Assembly: GCA_913054425.1 (NCBI GenBank)
Contig: CAJXJG010000097.1
Location: 1-6,638, forward strand
Reading direction: 5' to 3'
Length of the DNA: 6,638 nt
DNA from: an uncultured Fidelibacterota bacterium
GTDB lineage: Bacteria; Fidelibacterota; Marinisomatia; Marinisomatales; UBA8229
Shown: one piece after another, positions 1 through 6,484 of the stretch
Layout: the number at the start of each line of letters is the position of its first letter
Position numbering within the stretch: position 1 is the first letter of the stretch
Position numbers and translations under genes: made by a program
Notes under the pieces: generated by a model
Told to the model about the DNA's origin: nothing
Database searches by the model: none
Seen by the model: only the letters and a program-made list of their open reading frames with translations

Positions 1-200
1 TGTTCAATGAATGATTTACACGCATTTAATATGGGCAATGGATCACACTCTACATGATATGGTGCGGGGTTATTCAGGGAATGTTTTATTTTATCTGAAA
101 GCAGTAAAACTCCCTGAGAATCAAAAAGAAATGATTTTGTAGAAGACGTACCCTGATCAATAACTAGAAAAAGGTTCTTTTTTATTTGCGGTGTGTCCAT
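1..200 (-). CDS. FGGY-family carbohydrate kinase, N-terminal fragment (runs off left edge)
   Basis: Reverse-strand ATG at 200-198 opens a frame with no stop for 66 codons to the window edge. Residues 12-27 read LVIDQGTSSTKSFLFD, the N-terminal phosphate-binding strand-turn of FGGY kinases (compare the DQGTTSSR type in glycerol kinase; D15, Q16, G17, T18). Residues 49-54, HVECDP, sit where glycerol kinases have the W-V-E-H-D-P segment. Family members phosphorylate glycerol or a sugar/polyol with ATP in the cytoplasm; the full proteins are about 500 residues, so most of the gene lies outside. The DQGT start favours a glycerol-kinase-like member, but the substrate cannot be read from this piece. 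The ATG shares one base with the TAA of the upstream MFS gene (TAATG), and a GAGAG ten bases before the ATG can serve as ribosome site, so the pair is probably co-transcribed and translationally coupled. Partial by window truncation; no sign of damage. Confidence 0.85.
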   Translation of the reverse strand, partial: MDTPQIKKNLFLVIDQGTSSTKSFLFDSQGVLLLSDKIKHSLNNPAPYHVECDPLPILNACKSFIE

Positions 201-1411
201 TATTTCAATGCTCTCAATTTAGGAATCAAAATACCAACAATTCCACACAACGCTCCTCCTATTCCAAAGAAAAAGAATATTTCGTGGATAGGAATAACCA
301 TACTCAAGAATCCTACAAGCCCGGCAGACAGGGATGTCATGCCCACGACTCCAAGGTGTACCATGGCAAAAAGCCGACCATGGTAATTTGCAGGCGTGTA
401 CCGCTGGATGATTACGGTGCGTGAAATTGTAATAGTGGGGATTCCCATACCATGAAAGATTATCAGCATGATAGCAACCGGAATGGAAGGAACCCAGAAA
501 AACAAGAAATATGTCATTCCGTCCCAAATCATTCCTGCAAATAATAGTTTCCCAATACTCAGGCGATTAGAAATGCGGTAAATTGTAAAAGCGCTAATAA
601 GCATCCCCAGGGCCATGCCGGCCTCGACGAACGCAAAGTCCGTGATTGTTCCACCTAAATGCGTTTTTACTAGGATTGGCATCCCCACTATTGCCGGTCC
701 CATGATAAATAGATTATTTATAGTTGTAAGAGCAAGGAGATAGCCTATGGCAGGATGCTTTCGAAGGTAACCAAACCCGGAGAGAAGATCCTGAATGGTA
801 GCGTGAGATTTCTTTTTTTTGGAGACAGAGCGGGGTAAAGTGATCATGAGCAATAAAAGCATAGCTATTAAAAAAGACAATGCATCAAAAATGAAGAGAT
901 CCCTGAGGGTTAGAATTCCCAGGAGAATTCCCGCTAAAGCTGGTCCCAACAAGAAAGCAAGATATCCACTGGACGTGAGTAAAGAATTCACTTTAACCAA
1001 TTTATTTTTTGAAAAATTTTCTGCAACAAAGGCATTAAATGCAGGAGGAAAAAGAGTCCCAAAACTGTTGCGGATAAAAGCCAGCAAACCAAGCAGCATG
1101 ATGTGTTTTATGCCATAAAACAACACAATTGGGACTATCATTACAGTAATTGCTTGGCTGGCGTGTGCAAAAACCATGAGATGAAAACGGTTGAATCTGT
1201 CTGAAAGCACCCCGGCATAAAGTCCAAATAGAATCGCTGGAAGGTGGGCACTCATAGCTACTAGTCCTGTTAAAACGGAAGATCCGGTGATATCAAGCAC
1301 GAGCCACAACAGGGCTAGCTGGTAGATTGCATCTCCGGATGCTGAGATCATTTGGGCCCCCCAGAGGAGCATGATGTTTTTTTTTGAAGATAATGTTGGA
1401 GTATTTTTCAT
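200..1411 (-). CDS. Major facilitator superfamily transporter (MFS_3/DHA3-like)
   Basis: 403 residues, the usual length for a 12-helix MFS carrier of the inner membrane. The hydrophobic segments pair into two six-helix halves joined by a basic cytoplasmic linker (about residues 194-206, with KKKK at 198-201). The loop after helix 2 carries motif A in the form GVLSDRFNR (67-75; D71, R72). Helix 5 carries GPALAGILLG (156-165), similar to motif C of drug:H+ antiporters. YTPANYHGRLFAM (338-350) matches the P-x(4-6)-GR segment typical of the MFS_3 group, which includes macrolide and enterobactin exporters. These marks favour proton-coupled export, but substrate and direction are not readable. The ATG at 1411-1409 is the first in the frame and begins a short cytoplasmic N terminus before helix 1; no convincing Shine-Dalgarno precedes it. 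It is the first gene of the leftward unit and overlaps the kinase start by one base. The kinase neighbour makes a sugar or polyol importer a possible alternative. Confidence 0.88.
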   Translation of the reverse strand: MKNTPTLSSKKNIMLLWGAQMISASGDAIYQLALLWLVLDITGSSVLTGLVAMSAHLPAILFGLYAGVLSDRFNRFHLMVFAHASQAITVMIVPIVLFYGIKHIMLLGLLAFIRNSFGTLFPPAFNAFVAENFSKNKLVKVNSLLTSSGYLAFLLGPALAGILLGILTLRDLFIFDALSFLIAMLLLLMITLPRSVSKKKKSHATIQDLLSGFGYLRKHPAIGYLLALTTINNLFIMGPAIVGMPILVKTHLGGTITDFAFVEAGMALGMLISAFTIYRISNRLSIGKLLFAGMIWDGMTYFLFFWVPSIPVAIMLIIFHGMGIPTITISRTVIIQRYTPANYHGRLFAMVHLGVVGMTSLSAGLVGFLSMVIPIHEIFFFFGIGGALCGIVGILIPKLRALK

Positions 1412-1628
1412 TATCTGTATGATTTAACTTAGGATATAAAAGGCTTTTTACCTTTTAGAAAAACAAGGTAATTTTTCATACATTTATTTGAGTTTAAATT
1501 AATTGTTGAACAAAAACGGTTAACAGTACAGTATTGAATTTATTTTTTCAAAAAGTTAAGTTATTAGTCATATAAAGCGTGCGGAAGAAAATATTTATCA
1601 CTATTTGATTAATTGAAAGGAAATTAAA
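1412..1628. promoter_or_regulatory. Divergent intergenic region between the MFS gene and the ferredoxin gene
   Basis: This 217-bp, strongly AT-rich gap must hold the promoters of both the leftward MFS-kinase unit and the rightward ferredoxin gene. No RNA gene or credible ORF is visible. Two symmetric elements stand out: TTACCTT (1448-1454) facing AAGGTAA (1465-1471), and the 11-bp palindrome TTGTTGAACAA (1503-1513). TATAAA at 1571-1576 could be part of a -10 for the ferredoxin, but no good -35 sits at the right distance, so I do not assign a promoter. The ferredoxin ribosome site AAAGGA is at 1616-1621. Confidence 0.5.
1448..1471. repeat. Inverted repeat, 7-bp arms, operator-like
   Basis: TTACCTT at 1448-1454 is perfectly complementary to AAGGTAA at 1465-1471 across a ten-base spacer. 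The element lies 37-60 bases upstream of the MFS start codon, a plausible place for a repressor or activator of the leftward unit. Five T residues follow on the + strand, so a weak terminator is formally possible, but no + strand gene lies upstream to need one. A 7-bp AT-rich inverted repeat can also occur by chance. Confidence 0.25.
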
Positions 1629-1931
1629 ATGACATATATTATTGCAGAACCATGTGTTGGTACCTGTGATACGGCTTGTGTGGATGTTTGTCCCGTTGAT
1701 TGTATCCACGGCCCCGAGGATCCCGAAGGGATGGGTGCAGAGGTAAAAGAAGACGGATTTGACCCGGCGGGGAAACAATTATATATTGATCCAGAGGAAT
1801 GCATTGACTGCGCGGCCTGTGAACCGGAATGTCCGGTAGAAGCTATATTTGAAGAGGAGGAAGTGCCGGATGAATGGCATAAATTTTCAAAAATAAATTA
1901 CGATTGGTTCGGTAGGGAATATAGCGGATAG
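1629..1931 (+). CDS. 7Fe-type ferredoxin ([3Fe-4S]/[4Fe-4S])
   Basis: 100 residues, small and acidic, with the cysteine layout of bacterial 7Fe ferredoxins (Azotobacter FdI and Thermus type). C9-x7-C17-x3-C21-P is the first motif, C25 the usual extra cysteine, and C58-x2-C61-x2-C64-x3-C68-P the second. By family precedent C9, C17 and C68 hold the [3Fe-4S] cluster and C21, C58, C61 and C64 the [4Fe-4S] cluster. It would carry low-potential electrons in the cytoplasm; partners are unknown. Two features are less usual: an additional cysteine, C13, where Thermus-type proteins have Lys, and an extended acidic linker (about 28-50) between the motifs. The tail (about 74-100) is acidic then aromatic. 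The ATG at 1629 follows AAAGGA (1616-1621) with seven bases of spacing. A strong terminator directly downstream indicates a single-gene transcript. The symbol fdxA is often used for such proteins, but I do not assign it. Confidence 0.93.
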   Translation: MTYIIAEPCVGTCDTACVDVCPVDCIHGPEDPEGMGAEVKEDGFDPAGKQLYIDPEECIDCAACEPECPVEAIFEEEEVPDEWHKFSKINYDWFGREYSG

Positions 1932-1950
1932 TCAATTTTTTAAAACATGA

Positions 1951-1981
1951 AAAGACGGCTGTTTTTTACAGCCGTTTTTTG
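1951..1981 (+). terminator. Rho-independent terminator of the ferredoxin gene
   Basis: ACGGCTGT (1955-1962) pairs perfectly with ACAGCCGT (1968-1975) around a five-T loop. The stem can extend through a G-T pair (1954/1976) and three A-T pairs (1951-1953 with 1977-1979), and the right arm runs into six T residues (1975-1980). It begins 19 bases after the ferredoxin stop and ends only 17 bases before the mrp start. Confidence 0.9.
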
Positions 1982-1993
1982 TATGATTATTTT
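1965..1993 (+). promoter_or_regulatory. Possible mrp promoter embedded in the terminator
   Basis: The terminator leaves only 17 bases before mrp, so an mrp promoter would have to overlap it. TTTACA (1965-1970), in the loop and right arm, followed after 17 bases by TATTTT (1988-1993) is a weak sigma-70-like pair. An alternative -10 is TATGAT (1982-1987), five of six consensus matches but without a good -35. Either would start transcription at or within a few bases of the mrp ATG, giving a leaderless or near-leaderless mRNA, consistent with the absence of a Shine-Dalgarno there. This is inference; read-through from the ferredoxin gene is the alternative. Confidence 0.2.
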
Positions 1994-1998
1994 TTAGA

Positions 1999-3129
1999 AT
2001 GAATAAAGTTCAAACCATCGATTTGCTAAAAACCATCCCTTATCCTGGTTTTACCCGGGATATAGTTTCATTTGGCATAGTACAACATATACAAGTGGAT
2101 AAAAAGAATGTCAATGTTGTTCTGAAGGTATCTGCTGATGAAGATAAACGTAAAACAATTCTTAATGCAGTACGTAAAACATTGGAGGATAGCGGAGCAT
2201 TTGAAAAAGTTAATGTTACATTGGTTACAAAGGTTTCTGATCAGCCATCCCAGAGCCCAGGCGGAAGCATACAACAAAACCAACCGGTAGCCGGGGTTAA
2301 ATTTGTGATTGCTGTGGCCAGCGGGAAAGGAGGAGTAGGAAAATCCACAGTGGCAGCAAATCTTGCGGCTGCCTTGTGTGAAAAATCTACTCAGGTTGGA
2401 TTGCTTGATTTAGATATTTATGGTCCTTCTCTTCCAATTATACTTGGGTTAAAAGAACAGCCTCAACTCACACAAGAAAAAAAATTAATTCCACTGGAGT
2501 TTCGTGGGATGAAAGTGATGAGTTTTGGTTTTCTCAGCGAGGAAGACAGTCCTGCGATCTGGCGCGGTCCTCTGGTGGCACGAATGACGGAACAGTTTTT
2601 TAGGGATGTAGTGTGGGGAGAGTTGGATTATCTTGTATTGGATCTTCCTCCAGGGACAGGCGATGTTCAACTAACTCTGACTCAGAAGATTAAAATTAGT
2701 GGTGCAGTTATTGTTACCACACCGCAGGATATTGCTCTGGCGGACGTGAGAAAGGGTGCGAACATGTTTCGAAAAGTACAAGCTCCAATATTGGGAGTAA
2801 TTGAAAATATGTCAGGGTTTCCAGTTGAGGGTAAGGTTTTAGATTCCAGGGGAGCCCCTTTGAAAAACGGACATATTTATATTTCAGGTGAGGAATCAAA
2901 ACCTTTAAATGAAAAAGGCGAATTTAACCTTTTATTAGATTTATTTAAGATGGGAGGGGGTGGAAAGGAAAGTCAGAGGCTTGGTGTTCCCCTGCTTGGT
3001 ACTATCCCATTCTCACGTGAGATTATGGAGGCTACTGATGCAGGGATACCGATCGTTTTCAAGAAACCTCAATCGTTTGTCAGTAAGATATATCGTGATA
3101 TTGTTGAACGAATAATGGAATTAATTTAG
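1999..3129 (+). CDS. mrp: Mrp/ApbC-family P-loop ATPase with atypical insert in place of the CxxC loop
   Basis: 376 residues in the order MIP18/DUF59 domain (about 1-78; TRDIVSFGIV at 19-28 is its signature), Q/S-rich linker (80-97) and Mrp/NBP35 ATPase (about 100-376). The deviant Walker A is GKGGVGKST (109-117), followed by DLDIYGPS (137-144) and Walker B-like LVLDLPPGTGD (212-222). IENMSGF (268-274), GVPLLGTIPF (329-338) and DAGIPIV (347-353) are also family marks. Relatives are cytoplasmic Fe-S cluster carriers that bind a bridging [4Fe-4S] cluster through a CxxC just after ENMSGF. Here that segment is replaced by about 41 residues (275-315), including GKVLDSRGAPLKNG and EKGEFNLLL, before the family resumes at FKMGGGGK. 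The protein has one cysteine, C127, outside any cluster motif. The ATPase core looks intact, so it is a functional gene of uncertain role. The ATG at 1999 is the first after an in-frame TGA at 1984; no Shine-Dalgarno is present. Confidence 0.92.
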   Translation: MNKVQTIDLLKTIPYPGFTRDIVSFGIVQHIQVDKKNVNVVLKVSADEDKRKTILNAVRKTLEDSGAFEKVNVTLVTKVSDQPSQSPGGSIQQNQPVAGVKFVIAVASGKGGVGKSTVAANLAAALCEKSTQVGLLDLDIYGPSLPIILGLKEQPQLTQEKKLIPLEFRGMKVMSFGFLSEEDSPAIWRGPLVARMTEQFFRDVVWGELDYLVLDLPPGTGDVQLTLTQKIKISGAVIVTTPQDIALADVRKGANMFRKVQAPILGVIENMSGFPVEGKVLDSRGAPLKNGHIYISGEESKPLNEKGEFNLLLDLFKMGGGGKESQRLGVPLLGTIPFSREIMEATDAGIPIVFKKPQSFVSKIYRDIVERIMELI

Positions 3130-3308
3130 CTGATTATATGTAGGTTTTTTTTATTGTTTAATATAGAGTAATAAATTGTTCTTGTTATAGAAAGGGAACA
3201 GAATAATGTCTTTTATGTTGAATATGAAAAAAATAAGGATAGAAACAAAAGTATAAGTGTAATTGATGGAAAACAAGAAGGTGCCTGTTCAGTTTATTTT
3301 ATTTCTCA
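3130..3308 (+). other. AT-rich gap upstream of uppS, with a possible 16-codon leader ORF
   Basis: No clear mrp terminator is visible; a T-rich run at 3145-3152 lacks a preceding hairpin. The uppS cluster needs a promoter here unless mrp reads through, but I see only weak matches, such as TTGTTC (3176-3181) with CAGAAT (3199-3204). An AAAGGGA (3191-3197) sits eight bases before an ATG at 3206 that opens a 16-codon frame (MSFMLNMKKIRIETKV, stop at 3254-3256). It has better start signals than uppS itself, but at this length it may be chance. TGTTC (3177-3181) and GAACA (3196-3200) form a small inverted repeat around the ribosome site. Confidence 0.3.
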
Positions 3309-4070
3309 ATGAAAATATTCGAGTTACAAGAAGCAATTAAGAAGGGAGGAACTCTCCCTAATCATATAGCCATAATTATGGATGGTAATGGACGATGGGC
3401 AAAAGAACGATTATTGCCTCGGATAGCCGGTCATAAGGAAGGCATCAGTTCCGTTCGGGAAGTGACCCGCGTTTGCGGTGAAATTGGCGTGAAACACCTC
3501 ACTCTATATACGTTTTCAACTGAGAATTGGAAACGCCCACCTAAAGAGGTTTCCGCTTTAATGAAACTTTTACTGAGCACTCTTCGCGTTGAGATTAAAA
3601 AGCTAAATAAGAATAATGTTAAATTAACTACCATAGGGGCTATTGAGGAATTATCAAGAGATGCCCGCAAAGAAATTGAAGAAGGCATAAAACTGACAAA
3701 AAATAACACAGGGTTAAATTTAATTCTTGCTTTAAGTTATGGAAGTCGTCAAGAAATTCTTTATGCCGTTAAAAAAATTGCAAATGAAGTACATAAAGGT
3801 AAAATTCTGCCGAAGAGTATTACTATGGACACAATAGTGTCATACTATTATACTGCCGGGGTCCCTGATCCTGACCTTTTAATTCGTACTGGCGGTGAAT
3901 TCAGACTCAGTAACTTCCTGTTATGGCAGATTGCTTATTCGGAGATATACGTTTATCCGTCTTATTGGCCTAGTTTTCGTGAGAAGGAGTTGCTTCAAGC
4001 TGTGTATGAATTTCAGTTACGTGAACGGAGGTTCGGTAAAACAACCGAACAAAAGTCGGATAATTTATAA
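3309..4070 (+). CDS. uppS: Isoprenyl transferase (undecaprenyl diphosphate synthase)
   Basis: 253 residues, the normal length for cis-prenyltransferases. The enzyme adds isopentenyl units to farnesyl diphosphate to make undecaprenyl diphosphate, the lipid carrier for peptidoglycan and surface polysaccharides; it works at the cytoplasmic face of the inner membrane. HIAIIMDGNGRWA (19-31) carries the catalytic Asp25 and the phosphate-binding loop. FSTENW (69-74) holds the flexible-loop Ser/Asn/Trp. IRTGGEFRLSNFLLWQ (192-207) supplies the IPP-diphosphate-binding Arg193, Arg199 and Ser201 (E. coli Arg194, Arg200 and Ser202). Glu212 in AYSEIYV corresponds to the Mg-binding Glu213. All key residues are present. 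The ATG at 3309 is the only reasonable start downstream of an in-frame TGA at 3264, and there is no close Shine-Dalgarno (an AAGAAGG lies about 27 bases upstream). The stop is one base before the bamA ATG, so the two are almost certainly one operon. In a strict polyprenyl sense the chain length is assumed from the family. Confidence 0.96.
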   Translation: MKIFELQEAIKKGGTLPNHIAIIMDGNGRWAKERLLPRIAGHKEGISSVREVTRVCGEIGVKHLTLYTFSTENWKRPPKEVSALMKLLLSTLRVEIKKLNKNNVKLTTIGAIEELSRDARKEIEEGIKLTKNNTGLNLILALSYGSRQEILYAVKKIANEVHKGKILPKSITMDTIVSYYYTAGVPDPDLLIRTGGEFRLSNFLLWQIAYSEIYVYPSYWPSFREKELLQAVYEFQLRERRFGKTTEQKSDNL

Positions 4071-4071
4071 A

Positions 4072-6480
4072 ATGATTAATAAATTGTTATTTTCTCTTTT
4101 TTTATTAATGACGACGTCCCTGGGGCAAAGCCCACAGGAGGTAAAACTCTTAAACGTGGAAGTTGACGGGAATGTGCTTGCAACCGATGATATGATTCGT
4201 TATACCGCCGGTTTAAAAGCAGGGAGAATAATAAAATCAGGTGATTTTGCCCGCAGTGTTAAGAGACTCTGGAACCTGGGAATGTTTAAAAATGTGCAGA
4301 TTTTACTTGATGATGAAACCTCAAAAGGAATTTCTATTACTATCCTGGTTGAAGAAAATCCCGTATTGGGAGCAATTCGATATGAGGGGAATAAAAAAAT
4401 CAAAAATAGTAAAATTGAGGAAGAAATCAAATTAATAACAGGCCAGCGAATAAAACCACATTTAATAAAAGAAACTACTCAGAAAATCATGGATTTATAC
4501 TCAGATGAGGGTTTTCTTCTGGCAGAAATAAATGGAGAAATTGTAGAAACCATAGGAGACAATCTAAAAAATAAGCGGGCAAAAAATATTACAAAGGATA
4601 TAGTTTTTTATATCAAGGAAAATAGGAAAGTTAAAATAAGTAAAATTATTTTTGATGGTAATCAATCTTTCTCCAGTCGTCAGCTCCGAAAAGTATTAAA
4701 AGAAACAAAACAACAGAGATGGTATTTGTTTTGGAGATCCTATTTTGATAAAGATAAGTTTAGCGAAGACAGGGGAAGTCTTATTACCTTTTATAGAAAC
4801 AAGGGATATCGTGATTTTTCGATTTCGTCCGATTCACTCAGTTACAGCAAAAACAGGCGTAGAATGAATCTCCATCTACAAATCTTTGAAGGTCCTCGTT
4901 ATAGGTATGGTCAATTTTCTTTAGAGGGGAATATCCTGTATTCCGATGATGAACTCAAACGCCGGCTGGGTTTATCTGTTGGAGATTATTTTAATGAAGA
5001 AGAGTTTAACAGTGCGGTGTATGAAAGAATGCAGGGCATGTATATGGATCGGGGATATATTTATAGCCAAATTGAGACTCAAATGACACCGGTCGGAGAA
5101 GATTCTCTGGATATTCATTTTGTGATTACTGAAAATAAAAAAGTGTATATACGCAATATTTTGATTTCCGGGAATACGAAAACACGGGAAAATGTGGTAC
5201 GAAGAGAGTTAAAAATTTTTCCAGGTGATATTTTTAACAGGAATAAGCTTATACGCAGTCAACGGGAAGTGTGGATTCTAAATTATTTTTCCAATGTAAT
5301 TCCCGATGTGATTCCAGTAGATGAAGACGAGGTTGATTTGGAAATCTCCGTTGAAGAAAAATCCGCTGATCGGGCCCAAGCAAATATTGGTTTTACGGGT
5401 GAATATGGAATTACAGGAGGGGGTGGTGTGGAATTTAATAATTTCAGAGGACTCGGGCAGCGACTTAACCTCAGTTTTAACACAGGGACCAATTATTCTG
5501 TATATCAAACCAGATCCCCATCAAAATATCGATCTGTCAGTTTAAGTTTTACAGATCCAATGGTTAAGGACACACCAAACCTTGTTGGGTTTTCCGTGTT
5601 TTATACCTTTCGGGGGGCTGCGACAAACTATTCATTCCCATTGGATTTTTCAATGTTTGGAGGGAGTCTTAGTTGGGGGCGACGCTTCAGGTGGCCCGAT
5701 GATTTTTTTAGGGGACATTGGGTGCTAAGAGGTGTACAGAAAAAGTATAGTGCAGAGAATACTACCGCCACAGATCTTGGTCCTTATGAAAATCTTTTGG
5801 GACAAATATCCCGGGGGTTTAACATAACGCAGGTAATTACAAGAGATAGTCGTGACAGGCCTGAGTTTACGACATCTGGATCCAGGTTTTCACTGGAAAC
5901 TACAATATCTGGTGGACCATTAGGAGGCAACGAAAACTTTCATAAACATGTGTTGAATTTGGAATGGTTTACCCCTACATTCTGGAAATTTGTTTTGATG
6001 AGTTCTGTTAAATTAGGTGCTATTAAGCCCTTGCAATCAAGAAATGAAGAATTATCTATTATCCCGTTTGATGAAAAATTTATTATGGGAGGTAATGGGA
6101 TACCCTATGGAAACATGTTCCGTGGGTATCCTGATAATTCTATTGGTCCACAGACAACAAGCAATCGCCCTATCGGAGGAGGCGCAATGCTAAAGTTCAC
6201 ATCTGAATTTCGCATTCCATTTTCTGAAAATCCGGTTGTATATGGATTGATATTTGGTGAGATGGGCAATGTGTGGGACACTGTAGATATGACCGAGCCA
6301 TTTGGATTTGCCCGAACAGGACCGCTGTCGTTAAAACGTAGTGCAGGTGTTGGTTTTCGTTTCTTTATGCCAATGCTTGGTATGCTTGGATTTGATATGG
6401 GATATGGATTTGATGATATAACAGGGGTAGGTAAGCCTCAGGGCTGGACCTATACGATAACCTTTGGTCAACCCTTTTAA
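4072..6480 (+). CDS. bamA: Outer membrane protein assembly factor BamA
   Basis: 802 residues, typical of BamA, the Omp85-family core of the complex that folds beta-barrels into the outer membrane. A signal peptide (1 to about 19: Lys4, hydrophobic LLFSLFLLM, possible cleavage near SLG/Q) precedes five POTRA domains starting near residues 24, 97, 187, 276 and 357. Each has the recurring hydrophobic strand plus x-G-N (VDGNV, YEGNK, FDGNQ, LEGNI, ISGNT). The barrel spans about 431-802; MFRGYPD (682-688) is the conserved loop-6 (V/I)RG(F/Y) motif, and the protein ends in TFGQPF with the C-terminal Phe expected of outer-membrane barrels. I chose the ATG at 4072: it gives a proper signal peptide and follows the uppS stop by one base. 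The same frame opens upstream at 3895, but that would overlap uppS by 176 bases and bury the signal peptide. No Shine-Dalgarno is seen, so translational coupling to uppS is likely. Clear TolC-like or TamA alternatives are excluded by the five POTRAs and the neighbours. Confidence 0.96.
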   Translation: MINKLLFSLFLLMTTSLGQSPQEVKLLNVEVDGNVLATDDMIRYTAGLKAGRIIKSGDFARSVKRLWNLGMFKNVQILLDDETSKGISITILVEENPVLGAIRYEGNKKIKNSKIEEEIKLITGQRIKPHLIKETTQKIMDLYSDEGFLLAEINGEIVETIGDNLKNKRAKNITKDIVFYIKENRKVKISKIIFDGNQSFSSRQLRKVLKETKQQRWYLFWRSYFDKDKFSEDRGSLITFYRNKGYRDFSISSDSLSYSKNRRRMNLHLQIFEGPRYRYGQFSLEGNILYSDDELKRRLGLSVGDYFNEEEFNSAVYERMQGMYMDRGYIYSQIETQMTPVGEDSLDIHFVITENKKVYIRNILISGNTKTRENVVRRELKIFPGDIFNRNKLIRSQREVWILNYFSNVIPDVIPVDEDEVDLEISVEEKSADRAQANIGFTGEYGITGGGGVEFNNFRGLGQRLNLSFNTGTNYSVYQTRSPSKYRSVSLSFTDPMVKDTPNLVGFSVFYTFRGAATNYSFPLDFSMFGGSLSWGRRFRWPDDFFRGHWVLRGVQKKYSAENTTATDLGPYENLLGQISRGFNITQVITRDSRDRPEFTTSGSRFSLETTISGGPLGGNENFHKHVLNLEWFTPTFWKFVLMSSVKLGAIKPLQSRNEELSIIPFDEKFIMGGNGIPYGNMFRGYPDNSIGPQTTSNRPIGGGAMLKFTSEFRIPFSENPVVYGLIFGEMGNVWDTVDMTEPFGFARTGPLSLKRSAGVGFRFFMPMLGMLGFDMGYGFDDITGVGKPQGWTYTITFGQPF

Positions 6481-6484
6481 CTTT

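Noticed and set aside
186..424. Two overlapping + strand frames at the MFS/kinase junction
   Set aside because: Both are antisense to the MFS 3' end and kinase start, with no recognisable motifs.
819..1118. 99-codon + strand frame inside the MFS gene
   Set aside because: It lies wholly antisense to a well-supported transporter, is basic and low in complexity, and shows no domain or ribosome site.
1548..1804. Two - strand frames across the ferredoxin
   Set aside because: They are shadows of the ferredoxin, whose cysteine motifs settle the coding strand.
2821..2943. The mrp insert as a frameshift or mobile-element scar
   Set aside because: The reading frame is continuous, no direct or inverted repeats flank it, and base use matches the rest of the gene, so it looks like native coding sequence.
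3266..3340. 24-codon frame starting at ATG 3266 and overlapping the uppS start
   Set aside because: No ribosome site at proper distance, and it runs into the uppS coding region out of frame.
3431..3709. 92-codon - strand frame inside uppS
   Set aside because: It is antisense to conserved UppS motifs and has no family features.
3895..4071. Upstream extension of the bamA frame to an ATG at 3895
   Set aside because: It would overlap uppS by 176 bases and put 59 non-family residues before an obvious signal peptide; the ATG at 4072 fits the signal peptide and the uppS stop.
5278..5545. Frames on both strands within the bamA POTRA5/barrel junction
   Set aside because: They overlap continuous BamA coding sequence with clear family structure.
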